From: Promicromonospora sp. MEB111
GTDB lineage: Bacteria > Actinomycetota > Actinomycetes > Actinomycetales > Cellulomonadaceae
Assembly: GCF_030209445.1 (NCBI RefSeq)
Contig: NZ_JARVSD010000007.1
Span: 310,001 to 374,000, forward strand
DNA: 64,000 bases
Direction: 5' to 3'
Position 1 is the stretch's first letter, and each line of letters opens with the position of its first letter. Below, in pieces: positions 37,813 through 48,791 of this stretch. Both the position numbers and the translations under genes were made by a program. The notes beneath the pieces were generated by a model. That model did no database searches. It was not told where the DNA came from and was given only the letters and a program-made list of their open reading frames with translations.

Positions 37813-39416
37813 CGGTCGCCCCCGGCCGTGCGCAGCGGCGTCAGGCGCGACGCGAGCTGGATGGCGCGGACCGCAGCCGCGGCCTTGTTGCGCGACTCCT
37901 GGTACTCGGACGCGGGCACCGAGTCGGCCACGATGCCGCCGCCCGCCTGGACGCTGGCTCGGCCGTCCGCGATGTACGCGGTGCGGATGGCGATGGCCAT
38001 GTCCATGTTGCCGCCGAAGTCGAAGTAGCCGCACACCCCGCCGTAGATGCCGCGCGAGGCGGGCTCCAGCTCGTCGATCAGAGCGATCGCCCGGGGCTTG
38101 GGCGCCCCGGACAGGGTGCCGGCCGGGAAGGTCGCCCGCAGGGCGTCCAGGGCGCCGAAGCCCGGCCGCAGCCGGCCCACGACGGTGGAGCACATGTGCA
38201 TGATGTGGCTGAACCGCCGCACCTTCATGAACTCGACCACCTCGACGCTGGTGGGCTCGCAGACCTTGACCATGTCGTTGCGGGACAGGTCGACGAGCAT
38301 GATGTGCTCGGCCCGCTCCTTGGGGTCGGCCAGGAGCTCCTCGCCCAGCTCGGCGTCCTCCTCCGGGTGCGCGCCGCGCGGGCGGGAGCCGGCGATCGGG
38401 TAGGTGGTGACGTGGCCGTCGTCCACCTTGACCAGCGTCTCCGGGCTGGAGCCGACCACGGCGAACTCGGCGCCGTCGGGCTTGGCCAGGTGGAAGTAGT
38501 ACATGTACGGGCTCGGGTTGATCGTGCGCAGCGCCCGGTACACGTCCAGGGGGTCGGCCGCGCACTCCAGGTCCAGGCGCTGCGAGAGCACCACCTGGAA
38601 CACCTCGCCGTCGCGGATGGCCTCCTTGCCCGCGAGGACCGCGTTCTCGAACTCCTCGCGCGTGGACCGGAACTCGAGCTGCGGCTCGGGCACGTCCTCG
38701 GCCACCACGGACGTGACGCGCGGCCCGCCGGCCGCGAGCTGCGCCTGCATGGCGTCGAGCCGCGCGACGGCGTCCGCGTAGGCCTCGTCGACGCGCTCGT
38801 CCGTGGCGTCCGCGTTGATCGCGTTGGCGACCAGCCAGACCGTGCCCTCGCGGTGGTCCACCACCGCGAGGTCGGTGGCGAGGCACAGGGCGAGCTCGGG
38901 CGCGCCCGTCTCGTCCGGGGCCGTCGCCGGGAGCGTCGGCTCCCAGTGCCGCACGATGTCCCAGCCCAGCACGCCGGCCAGTCCGCCGGTCAGGGGCGGC
39001 AGGTTCTCGACGCCGGGCGTGCGCAGGGCGGTGAGCGCCGCCTCGACCACGTCGACGACGTCGCCGCGCGTCGGGATGCCCACGGGCACGTCGCCGGTCC
39101 ACACGGCCTGGCCGCCGTCGCTGGTCAGGGTCGCGCGCGACGCGACGCCGACGAACGACCAGCGCGCCCACACGCCGTCGGACTCCGCCGACTCCAGGAT
39201 GAACGTGCCCGGCCGGCCCTGCGCCAGGGTCCGGTAGAGGCCGACGGGCGTGGCGTCGTCGGCCAGCAGGGGGCGGACCACGGGGATCACCCGGCGGTCG
39301 GCGGCCATCCCCCGGAACTCGGGCAGGCTCGGCCAGGTGCGGCCCCAGGGCAGGTCGGCCGGTGCGGTCGCCGCGCGGGCCTCGTGGGTGCCGGGCTGGC
39401 TGTCGAGCTGGGTCAC
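37809..39416 (-). CDS. trpE: Anthranilate synthase component I
   Basis: 535 residues. The chorismate-binding domain fills the C-terminal half, with P-I-A-G-S-R-P-R-G near residue 340, the D-L-S-R-N-D segment near 380, and [12 protein letters not shown] near 436. The N-terminal domain includes the L-E-S-A feedback-site motif near residue 75, so inhibition by tryptophan is expected. It makes anthranilate from chorismate with a glutaminase partner (TrpG) that is not in this window. GTG 39416 overlaps hisI by four bases. Confidence 0.96.
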   Translation of the reverse strand: MTQLDSQPGTHEARAATAPADLPWGRTWPSLPEFRGMAADRRVIPVVRPLLADDATPVGLYRTLAQGRPGTFILESAESDGVWARWSFVGVASRATLTSDGGQAVWTGDVPVGIPTRGDVVDVVEAALTALRTPGVENLPPLTGGLAGVLGWDIVRHWEPTLPATAPDETGAPELALCLATDLAVVDHREGTVWLVANAINADATDERVDEAYADAVARLDAMQAQLAAGGPRVTSVVAEDVPEPQLEFRSTREEFENAVLAGKEAIRDGEVFQVVLSQRLDLECAADPLDVYRALRTINPSPYMYYFHLAKPDGAEFAVVGSSPETLVKVDDGHVTTYPIAGSRPRGAHPEEDAELGEELLADPKERAEHIMLVDLSRNDMVKVCEPTSVEVVEFMKVRRFSHIMHMCSTVVGRLRPGFGALDALRATFPAGTLSGAPKPRAIALIDELEPASRGIYGGVCGYFDFGGNMDMAIAIRTAYIADGRASVQAGGGIVADSVPASEYQESRNKAAAAVRAIQLASRLTPLRTAGGDR

Positions 39417-39799
39417 CGGATCTCCTCGTCGTGCTGGTTGCGGTCGCCGACCACGGCGCCCAGGTCGCCCCCGGCGACGAAGCAGGTGCGCGCGCCCGTG
39501 TGGCACGCGGCACCCACCTGGTCCACCTGGACCAGCAGGGCGTCGCCGTCGCAGTCGATGCTCACGGCCTTGACGTACTGGGCGTGGCCGGACGTGTCGC
39601 CCTTGCGCCAGTACTCCTCCCGGCTGCGGGACCAGAACGTCACCCGCCCCTGTGTGAGCGTGCGGCGCAGGGCCTCGTCGTCCATCCAGCCGACCATGAG
39701 CACCTCGCCCGTGTCGTGCTGCTGGACCACGGCGGCGACCAGGCCGGCGTCGTCGCGCTTGAGGCGGGCGGAGATCGTGGGGTCGAGAACTTCGGGCAC
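39413..39799 (-). CDS. hisI: Phosphoribosyl-AMP cyclohydrolase
   Basis: 128 residues, the monofunctional form. The motif [14 protein letters not shown] near residue 50, the Asp triad D-C-D-G-D near 80 and the Zn ligand Cys in A-C-H-T-G near 98 are intact. It opens the adenine ring of PR-AMP in histidine synthesis. GTG 39799 (V-P-E-V-L-D) is the likely start. It is separated from hisF by an ABC exporter pair, whereas these two genes are adjacent in many relatives. Confidence 0.94.
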   Translation of the reverse strand: MPEVLDPTISARLKRDDAGLVAAVVQQHDTGEVLMVGWMDDEALRRTLTQGRVTFWSRSREEYWRKGDTSGHAQYVKAVSIDCDGDALLVQVDQVGAACHTGARTCFVAGGDLGAVVGDRNQHDEEIR

Positions 39800-39881
39800 C
39801 TGAGAATCCTGCCACGTCGTGGGCCGACGGCGGTGTGATGTCCGCCGCCGGCCCGCGATCCGGTCCGAGAGCCGACCGGAC

Positions 39882-41771
39882 CTACCGGGTCTGGGCCACC
39901 CAGCTCTCGTACATCTGGGCGTAGACACCGTCCGCCGCGACCAGCTCCGCGTGGGCGCCGACCTCGGCGACGTGGCCCTGGTCCACCACGACCACCAGGT
40001 CGGACGCCTCGGCCGTGGACAGCCGGTGCGCGATCGTGATCGTGGAGCGGCCGGCGGTCAGGGAGTCCAGGGCCCGCGCGATCCGCACCTCGGTCGCGGG
40101 GTCCACGGCCGACGTCGCCTCGTCGAGCACCAGCAGGTCCGGCTGCGCGAGGTAGGCGCGCGCGATCGCGACGAGCTGCCGCTCCCCCGCGGACAGCGCC
40201 TCGCCCCGCTGGCCGACGGCCGTCTCGAGCCCGTCGGGCAGGTCCGCCACCCAGTCGGCCAGGCCGAGCTCGGCGAAGGCGCGCTCCACCGCCACGCGGT
40301 GCCCGGCGGCGGGCTCGCCGTCGTCCTCGGCTGAGGCAGCGGTGGGCGCCTCCAGCGGCGCACGCAGCCCGTAGGCCGCGTTCTGGAGCACCGTGCCGTC
40401 GAACAGGAAGCCCTCCTGCGGCACCAGCACCACGCGCTCGCGCAGCGAGGCGAACGTCAGCTCGCGCAGGTCCGTGCCGTCGAGCTCCACGACGCCCGCC
40501 GTCGGGTCCATGAGCCGGGTGACGAGCTTGGCGACGGTCGTCTTGCCGGAGCCGGTCTGCCCGACCACGGCCACCTTGGTGCGCGGCGGCAGGTCCAGCG
40601 TCACGCCGTGCAGCACCTCGGGGCCGCCCGGGTAAGCGAACCGGACGTCGCGCAGCGTCACGTGCGCCGGCCCGCGCTCCTGGGTCACGGCGCCGGGCTT
40701 CTCGGCCACCTGGACCGGCGTCTCGATGACCGCGATGACGCGCCGCCAGCCGGCCACGGCGTTCTGCAGCTCGTTGAGGATCTCCGTGGCCATCTGCACC
40801 GGCCCGGTGAAGAGCTGCACCAGGAACAGGAAGGCCACGAGCTGACCCGCCGTCAGGCCGCCGCCCACGCCGAGGAACGTGCCCACGACCACCACGACGG
40901 CGAGCACCAGGTTGGAGATCAGCACGCCCGACGAGAACGTCGCCGCGACCAGCACCTGGGACCGGGCCTGGGCACTGCGGGTCGCCTCGACGGCGCCGCC
41001 GATGCGGCGCCCCGTGCGCTCGGACACGCCGTAGGCGCGCACCGTCTCGGCGCCCACCACGGACTCGGAGATGGCGCCGAGCATCGCGCCGACCCGCTCG
41101 CGCACCAGGGTGTACGCGCGGTTCACGTACTTCTGTCCGTACCGGATCACGAGGAACATCGGCACGAAGGCGATCCACACCACGGCGGTCAGGATCGGCG
41201 AGTAGACCAGCATCAGCCCGGTCGCCACGAGCACCTGCAGCACGTTGACGAGCAGCATGATGCCGCCCCACTGCACGAACAGGGAGACCGTGTCGACGTC
41301 GTTGGTCACGCGCGAGACCAGAGCGCCGCGGCGCTCGGTGTTCTGCGTGAGGGTCGACAGGTCGTGCACGTGCCGGAACGCCTTGACGCGCAGCGTCGCC
41401 AGCCCGGCCTCGGCCGAGCGGAACAGGCGCACGTTGACGAGCGCGGCGCACAGCGCGGCCAGCACGAGCGCCCCCGCCGCCAGCGACGCGAGCATGGCCA
41501 CCTGGCCGACGTCCGGCCCGCCGTCGGCCAGGATGCCGACGTCGATCGTCTGCTGCACCGCGAGCGGCACCACCACGCGGCCCGCGGCCGCGAGGGACGC
41601 GAGGCCGAGCGTGACCCACAGCCCCCGGGTGATCTCGGGGCTGATCTCGATCCCGCGGCGCAGGGTCGCGAACACGCCCAGGCTGCTGGCCGACTCGATG
41701 CGGGCGCCGTCGGCGTCGAGCAGGTCCTCGGGCACGTCGGTCACGTCGGGCTCGTCCGTCACCGCGGTCAT
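39882..41771 (-). CDS. Heterodimeric ABC exporter, subunit with the catalytic Walker B Glu
   Basis: 629 residues: a six-helix exporter domain, then an ATPase domain. Walker A is G-Q-T-G-S-G-K-T-T near residue 397. Walker B ends in L-V-L-D-E-A-T with the catalytic Glu, and the switch His is present (I-A-H-R-L-S-T). The signature is L-S-A-G-E, not L-S-G-G-Q. A non-canonical signature here together with a non-canonical Walker B in the upstream partner is the pattern of asymmetric heterodimers such as TM287/288 and BmrCD. A 28-residue insertion (Ala/Glu/Asp-rich) sits before the signature. Its ATG overlaps the partner by four bases. Confidence 0.9.
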   Translation of the reverse strand: MTAVTDEPDVTDVPEDLLDADGARIESASSLGVFATLRRGIEISPEITRGLWVTLGLASLAAAGRVVVPLAVQQTIDVGILADGGPDVGQVAMLASLAAGALVLAALCAALVNVRLFRSAEAGLATLRVKAFRHVHDLSTLTQNTERRGALVSRVTNDVDTVSLFVQWGGIMLLVNVLQVLVATGLMLVYSPILTAVVWIAFVPMFLVIRYGQKYVNRAYTLVRERVGAMLGAISESVVGAETVRAYGVSERTGRRIGGAVEATRSAQARSQVLVAATFSSGVLISNLVLAVVVVVGTFLGVGGGLTAGQLVAFLFLVQLFTGPVQMATEILNELQNAVAGWRRVIAVIETPVQVAEKPGAVTQERGPAHVTLRDVRFAYPGGPEVLHGVTLDLPPRTKVAVVGQTGSGKTTVAKLVTRLMDPTAGVVELDGTDLRELTFASLRERVVLVPQEGFLFDGTVLQNAAYGLRAPLEAPTAASAEDDGEPAAGHRVAVERAFAELGLADWVADLPDGLETAVGQRGEALSAGERQLVAIARAYLAQPDLLVLDEATSAVDPATEVRIARALDSLTAGRSTITIAHRLSTAEASDLVVVVDQGHVAEVGAHAELVAADGVYAQMYESWVAQTR

Positions 41772-43720
41772 CGGGCCACCTCCTCCAGCTCGTCGTCCAG
41801 CGTCCCGGCGGCCGCCTCGTCCGCCCGTTCCTGCTCACGACGCTCGGTCTCGGCCTCGTAGGCCGTGGCCAGCGCGCGGTAGCCGGGGTCGCGCGCCATG
41901 AGCTCGTCGTGCGTCCCGACGTCGACCACGCGGCCGCCCTCGACGTGCACCACGCGGTCCGCGAGCGCCACCGACGACATGCGGTAGGCGACCATGATCA
42001 CGGTGGTGCCCGGGGCCTCGGCACCGGGCGCGCCGGCGCCGGGCGTGGTGTCGCCGTCGGTCCGGGCGGCCAGGCCGCGCAGGATCTCCTGCTCCACGCG
42101 GGGGTCGACCGCGCTGGTCGCGTCGTCGAGCACGAGCAGGCGCGGGGCGCGCACCAGGGCGCGCGCGATGGCGAGGCGCTGTCGCTGCCCGCCGGACAGG
42201 TTGGCACCGCGCTCGCCCAGCGGGGCGTCGAGGCCGCCGGGCATCTCACGGACGGTCTCGTCGAGACGGGCGAGCCGGAGGGCGTCCCACACCTCGTCGT
42301 CCGACGGCGCCCCGGGGGCGCCCGCGTCGGCGAGCGTCACGTTGCCGCGCACGGTGTCCTCGAAGATGAAGGTGGACTGCGTGACGAGCGCGACGTGGGC
42401 GGGGATCTCGCCGTCGGCCAGGATGCGGGCGTCCACGCCGTCGAGCAGCACCTGCCCGCGCGTCGGGTCGGAGAGCCGCGCCAGGAGGCTCACGAGGGTG
42501 GTCTTGCCGGCCCCCGTCGTGCCGACGACGGCGACCGTGGCGCCCGGCCGGACGTCGACGTCCACGCCGTCGAGCAGGGTGATCGAGCGGCCGACCGCCC
42601 CGCTGATCGCGGGGACGTCGACGCCCACGTCCGTCAGGCGTACCGCCATCCCGGTCGGGCGAGCGGCCCGCGGCAGGCGGGCGTCGCCGTGGGCCAGCGC
42701 GCCGGTCGCGTCGGCGACCTGGGCGATGCGCTCGTAGCCGACCAGGGCGCGCGGCAGCTCGCCGAGCACCCAGCCGAACGCCTGCACGGGCACGGTCATC
42801 ATGGTGAGCAGGTAGGCGGCGGTGACGAGGTCGCCCGGTTCGACGGCGCCCGCGGAGATGCGCCAGGTGCCGACACCGAGCACCAGCAGGGTGCCGATCG
42901 ACGGCAGGGTCTGGATCACGGGGTCGAAGAGCGAGCGGACGATGCCGACCCGCACGTTCGCGGCGCGCAGCTCCTGCGTGCGGGCGCCGAACCGGCTCTC
43001 CTCGCGGTCCTCGGTGCCGAGCGCCTTGACGAGCAGGGCGGCCTCGAAGCTCTCGTGCGCGACGTCGGCCACGTCGCCCCGCAGGCGCTGCGCCCGGGTC
43101 ACGGCCGGGGACATGTGCCGCTGGTAGACGGCGTTCACGGCCACGGTGACCGGGATGACGGCGAGCGCCGCGAGCGCCAGCCACGGGTCGATCGTCACGA
43201 GCATCACCACGGAGACGCCGATCATGACCACGACGCCGAGGGCGAACGGCAGCGGGTTGAAGACGCCGGTGGCGGCCTCGGTGTCCGAGGTTGTGTGGTT
43301 CAGGAGCTGGCCGGCGGGGTGCGAGCGGTGCCAGGAGCCGGGCAGCCGCAGGTACTGCCGGGTCAGGGCGGTGCGGTGGTCGGCCTGGATGCGGACGACG
43401 CCGTAACCCGCCCAGATGCGGCGGCCGGCGACGGACAGGGCGAGCATGAGCGCGACGGCCGCGAGCACGAGGCCGGCGAGCCAGACCCGGTCACGGGCAG
43501 CCTCGTCGCCCGCGATGGCCGGGACGACGACGGAGTCGGTGGCCCAGCCGACCGCGCGGCTCACGCCCACGGTCAGGGCGCCGAAGATTCCGGACGCCCC
43601 CACGGCGAGCAGGTAGATGCCGGGGTGCGAGCGCATCCCGCGCCACATCAACGAGATCGAGCGGCGCACACGAGAGCCCGTGAGGGCCATCGGGGTGGGT
43701 CGCGGGGCTTCTGGGGGCAC
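41768..43720 (-). CDS. Heterodimeric ABC exporter, subunit with the degenerate ATP site
   Basis: 650 residues: an exporter membrane domain at about 20-310 and an ATPase domain at about 345-600. Walker A is G-T-T-G-A-G-K-T-T and the signature L-S-G-G-Q is canonical. Walker B reads L-V-L-D-D-A-T, with Asp in place of catalytic Glu, and the switch His is Tyr (V-A-Y-R-M-S-S), so this subunit contributes the inactive site. It pairs with the next gene, probably for multidrug export. GTG 43720 was chosen for the GAGG site eight bases upstream; the frame is open to 43762. A SoxR/MerR-like promoter lies about 90 bases upstream. Confidence 0.9.
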   Translation of the reverse strand: MPPEAPRPTPMALTGSRVRRSISLMWRGMRSHPGIYLLAVGASGIFGALTVGVSRAVGWATDSVVVPAIAGDEAARDRVWLAGLVLAAVALMLALSVAGRRIWAGYGVVRIQADHRTALTRQYLRLPGSWHRSHPAGQLLNHTTSDTEAATGVFNPLPFALGVVVMIGVSVVMLVTIDPWLALAALAVIPVTVAVNAVYQRHMSPAVTRAQRLRGDVADVAHESFEAALLVKALGTEDREESRFGARTQELRAANVRVGIVRSLFDPVIQTLPSIGTLLVLGVGTWRISAGAVEPGDLVTAAYLLTMMTVPVQAFGWVLGELPRALVGYERIAQVADATGALAHGDARLPRAARPTGMAVRLTDVGVDVPAISGAVGRSITLLDGVDVDVRPGATVAVVGTTGAGKTTLVSLLARLSDPTRGQVLLDGVDARILADGEIPAHVALVTQSTFIFEDTVRGNVTLADAGAPGAPSDDEVWDALRLARLDETVREMPGGLDAPLGERGANLSGGQRQRLAIARALVRAPRLLVLDDATSAVDPRVEQEILRGLAARTDGDTTPGAGAPGAEAPGTTVIMVAYRMSSVALADRVVHVEGGRVVDVGTHDELMARDPGYRALATAYEAETERREQERADEAAAGTLDDELEEVAR

Positions 43721-43806
43721 GGCAAGACCTCGCTTCCTGGGGGGACCCCGTAATTTTCTCACGGCGCGGGAATCGATTCGACGGATTTACGCCCTCGGCA
43801 TCGCCG

Positions 43807-43837
43807 ACGCTATGACCTCAACGACGGTTGAGGTCAA
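43807..43837 (-). promoter_or_regulatory. MerR/SoxR-type promoter of the ABC exporter pair
   Basis: On the minus strand, TTGACC (43832-43837) and TAGCGT (43807-43812) are separated by 19 bases, the over-long spacer typical of MerR-family promoters. The spacer region contains a perfect dyad with 10-base arms and a 4-base centre (43813-43836). Its core CCTCAA-N6-TTGAGG (43816-43833) has the half-sites and spacing of the known SoxR box. It lies between hisF and the exporter, about 87 bases before the exporter start. No MerR or SoxR gene is in the window. Confidence 0.65.
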
Positions 43838-43856
43838 GGAAGTCCCGGAGGACGGC

Positions 43857-44627
43857 TCAGCGGACGTCGAAACCCGCGGCGCGCATCGCGTCCTTGACCT
43901 GGCCCACCGTCAGCGCGCCGAAGTGGAAGACCGACGCCGCGAGGACGGCGTCCGCGCCCGCCCGGGCCGCCTCGACGAAGTGCTCCGGCGTGCCCGCGCC
44001 GCCCGACGCGACGAGCGGCACGTGCACCCGCTCGCGCACGGCGTGCAGCATCTCCAGGTCGAACCCCGCGGTGGTGCCGTCGGCGTCCATCGAGTTGAGC
44101 AGGATCTCGCCCGCGCCCAGCTTCGCGGCGCGCTCGGCCCACTCCACGGCGTCGATCCCCGTGCCGCGCCGCCCTCCGTGCGTGGTCACCTCGTACCCCG
44201 ACGGCGTCGTGACGTCGCCGGTGACGCGGCGCGCGTCGACGCTCAGGGTCAGCACCTGCGAGCCGAACCGCTGCGCGATCTCGGAGATGAGCTCCGGGCG
44301 CGCGATGGCCGCGGTGTTCACGCCCACCTTGTCGGCTCCGGCGCGCAGCAGCCGGTCGACGTCGTCCGTGGAGCGCACGCCGCCGCCCACCGTGAGCGGC
44401 ACGAACACCTGCTCGGCGGTGCGCCGCACCACGTCGACCATGGTCTCGCGGTCGCCCGACGAGGCCGACACGTCCAGGAACGTCAGCTCGTCGGCGCCCT
44501 CGGCGTCGTACCGGCCCGCGAGTTCGACCGGGTCCCCGGCGTCGCGCAGGTCCGCGAAGTTGACGCCCTTGACCACTCGGCCCGCGTCGACATCCAGGCA
44601 CGGGATCACTCGGATCGCGACGGACAT
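43857..44627 (-). CDS. hisF: Imidazole glycerol phosphate synthase, cyclase subunit
   Basis: 256 residues, a TIM barrel. The catalytic Asp near the N-terminus is in I-P-C-L-D-V and the second in L-S-V-D-A-R near 131. Phosphate-binding segments T-V-G-G-G-V-R near 79 and V-A-S-G-G-A-G near 216 are intact. With HisH, which is not in this window, it makes imidazole glycerol phosphate and AICAR. The start codon overlaps the stop of the FKBP gene by one base (TGATG), indicating coupling. Confidence 0.96.
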   Translation of the reverse strand: MSVAIRVIPCLDVDAGRVVKGVNFADLRDAGDPVELAGRYDAEGADELTFLDVSASSGDRETMVDVVRRTAEQVFVPLTVGGGVRSTDDVDRLLRAGADKVGVNTAAIARPELISEIAQRFGSQVLTLSVDARRVTGDVTTPSGYEVTTHGGRRGTGIDAVEWAERAAKLGAGEILLNSMDADGTTAGFDLEMLHAVRERVHVPLVASGGAGTPEHFVEAARAGADAVLAASVFHFGALTVGQVKDAMRAAGFDVR

Positions 44628-45571
44628 CAGCCCTCCTTCTTCTTCGGCTCCTCGTCGTCACCCGCGACGGCCTTGTGCGCGTCGAGGATGTCGACCACGT
44701 ACACCATGGTCTCGCCCGCCAGCTCGCTGGCGGTGTTCGCGTACCCGCTGTCCGGCGGCACGACCAGCATCACCTGCGACCCGACGGTCTGCTCCAGGAG
44801 GCCCTGGTCCCAGCCCTCGACGAGGCGGCCGATGCCGATCTCGGCGGACTGGGGCGGGGTGTCCTCGGTCCAGGTCGTGTCGACCACCTTGCCGTCGCTC
44901 CAGCGGACGGCGGTGAACTCCACGGTCAGGATCTGGCCGGCCCGCACCTGCGGGCCCGTGCCGCGCAGCAGCGGGTGCACCACCAGGTCGGACGGCGGGT
45001 CGACGCCCCGCGGGACGCGCACGGTCGGGGCCCCGAGGTCGTCGAGGCGCACCTGCGGCAGGTCCTTGCCCGGCGGCACGCCCTCCGTACCCGCCGCGCG
45101 GGTCGGCAGCACGTCCACCACCAGCAGCACCGGGACGCCGTCCTGCTCCTCCATGAGCGCCAGGCGCGTGCCGACCCTGCGGCCCTCCAGCGCGGCGAAG
45201 AGGTGGTTGCCGAGCGACTGCTCGGTCATCGTGTACCCGGCGGGCGCGGTGCGGAAGGTGTTCTGCAGCTCCGTGCCGTCGCGGCCGTCCTGCGCGTAGA
45301 GGTTCAGCAGCACCGGGTCGTCGCGCTCCAGCAGGTCGCCCGTACCGGGCCAGATCATCCGCGAGCCGGACTGCACGACCTCGAACGGCTTCTCGTACTC
45401 GAGCGTCGGCGGGGTGCCACTCGCGCCCGTGACCTGCAGCGGCTCCTGCGACGCCGACGACGTCGGCGCGGGGCCCACCTCCACCGGGAGCGAGGCCGGC
45501 GAGCACGCGGCGGTCACGGTCACCGTCGCCGCCGACAGCGCACCGACCAGGACGCGTACCCAGGAACTCAC
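44627..45571 (-). CDS. FKBP-type peptidyl-prolyl isomerase, lipoprotein
   Basis: 314 residues. A signal peptide ends in a lipobox-like T-A-A-C at about residue 23, so the protein is probably anchored outside the membrane. Two FKBP-like regions follow: a divergent one at about 60-165 and a better conserved one at about 190-300, with [13 protein letters not shown] and V-P-P-D-S-G-Y. Such proteins speed proline isomerisation during folding of exported proteins. The tail is acidic then Lys-rich (P-K-K-K-E). The gene lies between hisF and pafA. Confidence 0.88.
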   Translation of the reverse strand: MSSWVRVLVGALSAATVTVTAACSPASLPVEVGPAPTSSASQEPLQVTGASGTPPTLEYEKPFEVVQSGSRMIWPGTGDLLERDDPVLLNLYAQDGRDGTELQNTFRTAPAGYTMTEQSLGNHLFAALEGRRVGTRLALMEEQDGVPVLLVVDVLPTRAAGTEGVPPGKDLPQVRLDDLGAPTVRVPRGVDPPSDLVVHPLLRGTGPQVRAGQILTVEFTAVRWSDGKVVDTTWTEDTPPQSAEIGIGRLVEGWDQGLLEQTVGSQVMLVVPPDSGYANTASELAGETMVYVVDILDAHKAVAGDDEEPKKKEG

Positions 45572-45662
45572 CCGCAGAGTCTCCCATGCCGCGACGGCGG
45601 TCCCGGGACGGCGCCGCCCCGGGACCGGCCGACGGGCCGGTCCCGGGGCGACGCCGAGAACG

Positions 45663-47024
45663 TCACATGCTCTCGATGAGCCGCTCCACGCGGTCGTCCA
45701 CGCTCTTGAACGGGTCCTTGCACAGCACGGTGCGCTGCGCCTGGTCGTTCAGCTTGAGGTGCACCCAGTCGACCGTGTAGTCGCGTCGCGCCTCCTGCGC
45801 CGCGCGCACGAAGTCGCCGCGCAGCTTGGCCCGGGTGGTCTGCGGCGGCAGCGCCGTCGACTCGAAGACCTCCAGGTCGGTGGTGACCCGCTCGACCATG
45901 CCGCGCGCCGCGAGCAGGTTGTACAGGCCCTCGGTGCGCGAGATGTCGTGGTAGGCCAGGTCGAGACGGGCGATCCGCGGGTCGTCGAGCCCCAGGTCGT
46001 GCTTCTCCTGGTAGCGCCGGATCAGCTTGAGCTTGATGACCCAGTCCAGCTCCCGGTCCACGAGCGACAGGTTCTCCGCCTGCAGCGCGCGCAGCCCGCG
46101 CTCCCACAGGTCGAGCACCTGCTTGACCACCGGGGTGACCTCGAGGTTGGCCTCCACGAGCTCACGCGCGCGCTCGTAGTACTCCGACTGGATCTCGATC
46201 GCCGTCATGGTCCGGCCGTTGGCCAGCGTCACGGCGTGCTTGCCCGTGCGGTCGTGGCTGATCTCCCGGATGGCCCGGATCGGGTTCTCCAGCGTAAGGT
46301 CCCGCATGGGGACGCCCGCCTCGACCAGGCGCAGCACCAGGTCGGTCGTGCCCACCTTCAGCATCGTGGTGGGCTCCGCCATCGACGAGTCGCCCACGAT
46401 GACGTGCAGCCTGCGGTACAGCTCGGCGTCCGCGTGCGGCTCGTCGCGCGTGTTGATGATCGGGCGGGACCGGGTCGTGGCGCTGGAGACGGCCTCCCAG
46501 ATGTGGTCGGCGCGCTGCGAGAGGCAGAACACTGCACCCCGAGGGGTCGAGAGCACCTTGCCCGCCCCGACCAGGATCTGCCGGGTGATGAGGAACGGCA
46601 CGAGCACGTCGGACAGGCGCGAGAAGTCGCCCGACCGCCGCACCAGGTAGTTCTCGTGGCACCCGTAGGAGTTGCCCGCCGAGTCGGTGTTGTTCTTGAA
46701 CAGGTGGATGCGTCCTGGCAGGTCCTCGTGCTCCAGACGCTGCTGCGCGTCGGCCACGAGGCCCTCCAGGATGCGTTCGCCGCCCCGGTCGTACGAGACG
46801 AGCTGGCGCACGTCGTCGCACTCCGCCGTCGCATACTCCGGGTGGGAGCCGACGTCGAGGTAGAGGCGGGAACCGTTCCTCAGGAACACGTTCGAGGAAC
46901 GGCCCCACGCCACCACCTTCCGGAACAGGTAGCGGGCGACCTCGTCTGCCGACAGGCCACGCCCGTCGTCGGCCGCGCACGTGACCCCGTACTCGGTCTC
47001 GAGACCGAAGATCCTGCGGTCCAT
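45663..47024 (-). CDS. pafA: Pup ligase PafA
   Basis: 453 residues, the normal size. F-G-L-E-T-E-Y-G with Glu9 and the following Mg/ATP-binding segments (N-G-S-R-L-Y-L-D near 51-58, K-N-N-T-D near 110) match the glutamine-synthetase-like core. PafA attaches the C-terminal Glu of deamidated Pup to substrate lysines at the expense of ATP. ATG 47024 has AGGGAGGGG just upstream; the long open frame beyond is not coding. It lies 31 bases after prcA, so it belongs to the proteasome operon. Confidence 0.97.
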   Translation of the reverse strand: MDRRIFGLETEYGVTCAADDGRGLSADEVARYLFRKVVAWGRSSNVFLRNGSRLYLDVGSHPEYATAECDDVRQLVSYDRGGERILEGLVADAQQRLEHEDLPGRIHLFKNNTDSAGNSYGCHENYLVRRSGDFSRLSDVLVPFLITRQILVGAGKVLSTPRGAVFCLSQRADHIWEAVSSATTRSRPIINTRDEPHADAELYRRLHVIVGDSSMAEPTTMLKVGTTDLVLRLVEAGVPMRDLTLENPIRAIREISHDRTGKHAVTLANGRTMTAIEIQSEYYERARELVEANLEVTPVVKQVLDLWERGLRALQAENLSLVDRELDWVIKLKLIRRYQEKHDLGLDDPRIARLDLAYHDISRTEGLYNLLAARGMVERVTTDLEVFESTALPPQTTRAKLRGDFVRAAQEARRDYTVDWVHLKLNDQAQRTVLCKDPFKSVDDRVERLIESM

Positions 47025-47055
47025 GGAATCCCCTCCCTGTTCGCGGAACCTGGTG

Positions 47056-47955
47056 CTATCGGTCGGCGCCGGGCGTGGTGCCGGAGGCGTCCGGCCCCTC
47101 GCCCGGCTTCTCCTCCGTCGGGGAGTCCTCGGTGGGCTCGTCGGCGGGTGTCTCGGGTGGAACCGTGTCCGCCGTGCCCAGGCCCGGCGTCGCCGCCCCG
47201 ACCGCGACGTCACCCGCGGGCGGGAGGTCGTCGGCGGGGGTCTCGCCCGACGGCGTCGGCGCGCCCTCGGCCAGCAGGTCGGCCAGGACCTGCCGGTTCA
47301 GCCTGCGGAATGCCCGGCGCGGGCGGTCCCGCTCCAGGACCGCCACCTCGAGCTGGGCCGCCTCGATCGTGCGCGGCGTCGAGCCCTCGCCCGAACCGAG
47401 CGCCGCCACGGCGAGCCGCAGCGCCTCCCCCAGCGAGAGGTCGGCGCGCCAGCCCTCCTTGACCCGGCGGCCGAGCTGCTCGGCCTGCCCGCCCATGACG
47501 ACGAAGCCGTGCTCGTCGGCCACGGTCCCGTCGTAGGTGAGCCGGTAGATCTGGTCGTCCGCGGCCTCGGCGCCCACCTCGGCGACGACGATCTCCACCT
47601 CGAGCGGCTTGGACTCGGTGATGAAGACGGTGCCGAGCGTCTGGGCGTACGCGTTCGCCAGGCCGCGCGCCGTCACGTCGGAGCGGTCGTAGGAGTACCC
47701 GCGCATGTCGGCGTACCGCACGCCGGCCACCCGCAGGTTCTCGAACTCATTGTACTTGCCGACGGCCGCGAAGGCGATGCGGTCGTAGATCTCCGAGATC
47801 TTGTGCAGCGCCCGCGAGGGGTTCTCCGTGGCGAAGGCGATCCCGCCGTCGTAGGCGAGCACCACCACGGACCGGCCGCGGGCGATGCCCTTCCGGGCGA
47901 AGTCCGCCCGGTCCTTCATCAGCTGCTCGGGCGAGACGTAGAACGGCATGTTCAT
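47056..47955 (-). CDS. prcA: Proteasome alpha subunit
   Basis: 299 residues. The N-terminus [15 protein letters not shown] matches the alpha-subunit gate region. The core runs to about residue 232. A further 65 residues are Pro, Glu, Thr and Gly-rich and look disordered; M. tuberculosis PrcA (248 residues) has a much shorter tail. Alpha rings cap the beta rings and dock the ATPase. The start overlaps prcB by four bases (ATGA); M3 is an alternative start. Confidence 0.95.
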   Translation of the reverse strand: MNMPFYVSPEQLMKDRADFARKGIARGRSVVVLAYDGGIAFATENPSRALHKISEIYDRIAFAAVGKYNEFENLRVAGVRYADMRGYSYDRSDVTARGLANAYAQTLGTVFITESKPLEVEIVVAEVGAEAADDQIYRLTYDGTVADEHGFVVMGGQAEQLGRRVKEGWRADLSLGEALRLAVAALGSGEGSTPRTIEAAQLEVAVLERDRPRRAFRRLNRQVLADLLAEGAPTPSGETPADDLPPAGDVAVGAATPGLGTADTVPPETPADEPTEDSPTEEKPGEGPDASGTTPGADR

Positions 47956-48791
47956 GCGATCGACCCCCTCTCGCGGCGCTGTGCCACGATCTGCTCCGCC
48001 ACGCGGGCGATCTCTGCGTCCTCGATGCGCTGGTAACCGTCCACGGTCACGGTGGCGACCACCGGGAAGATGCCGCGCACGGTGTCCGGCCCGCCGGTCG
48101 CCGAGTCGTCGTCCGCCGCGTCGTACAGCGCCTCGACAGCGACCTCGACCGCGGCGTCCGCGTCCATCCCCCGGCGCCACAGCTTCTTCAGCGAGCCGCG
48201 CGCGAAGAGCGAGCCGGAGCCCACGCCGTGGTGCTCGTGCTCCTCGTACCGGCCGCCGGTGGCGTCGTAGCTGAAGATCCGGCCTGTGTCCTTGTCCAGG
48301 TCGTAGCCCGCGAACAGGGGCACGACCGCCAGCCCCTGCATCGCCATGGCCAGGTTGCCGCGCAGCATCGTGGCCAGGCGGTTCGCCTTGCCCGTGAGCG
48401 ACAGCAGCGAGCCCTCGATCTTCTCGTAGTGCTCAAGCTCGAGCTGGAACAGGCGGACCAGCTCCAGCCCGATGCCCGCCGAGCCGGCGATGCCGACCGC
48501 CGAGTACTCGTCGGCCGGGAACACCTTCTCGATGCTGCGGCTGGCGATCATCGGGCCGGCGGTGGCGCGCCGGTCACCGGCCAGCAGGACGCCGCCGTCG
48601 AAGGTCAGCGCCACGATCGTGGTGGCGTGGGGGGACAGGGTCGCCGGGTCGGTCATGCCCGCGGGCAGGGTCCGGTTCCCGGGCAGGCGGTCGGGGGCGT
48701 GCTCGGCCAGGAAGTCCACGAAGGACGACGATCCCGGACGCAGGAAAGCGTCCGGGAGTCGTCCTGCGGTGCGGTCTACGTTCAGGTTCAC
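47952..48791 (-). CDS. prcB: Proteasome beta subunit
   Basis: 279 residues. A propeptide of about 56 residues precedes H-A-T-T-I-V-A-L, so Thr57 becomes the N-terminal nucleophile after autocleavage. The conserved D-R-R-A-T and the catalytic Lys in S-I-E-K-V-F follow. It forms the inner proteolytic rings of the 20S particle with PrcA. The GTG start overlaps the pup stop by four bases. Confidence 0.96.
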   Translation of the reverse strand: MNLNVDRTAGRLPDAFLRPGSSSFVDFLAEHAPDRLPGNRTLPAGMTDPATLSPHATTIVALTFDGGVLLAGDRRATAGPMIASRSIEKVFPADEYSAVGIAGSAGIGLELVRLFQLELEHYEKIEGSLLSLTGKANRLATMLRGNLAMAMQGLAVVPLFAGYDLDKDTGRIFSYDATGGRYEEHEHHGVGSGSLFARGSLKKLWRRGMDADAAVEVAVEALYDAADDDSATGGPDTVRGIFPVVATVTVDGYQRIEDAEIARVAEQIVAQRRERGSIA

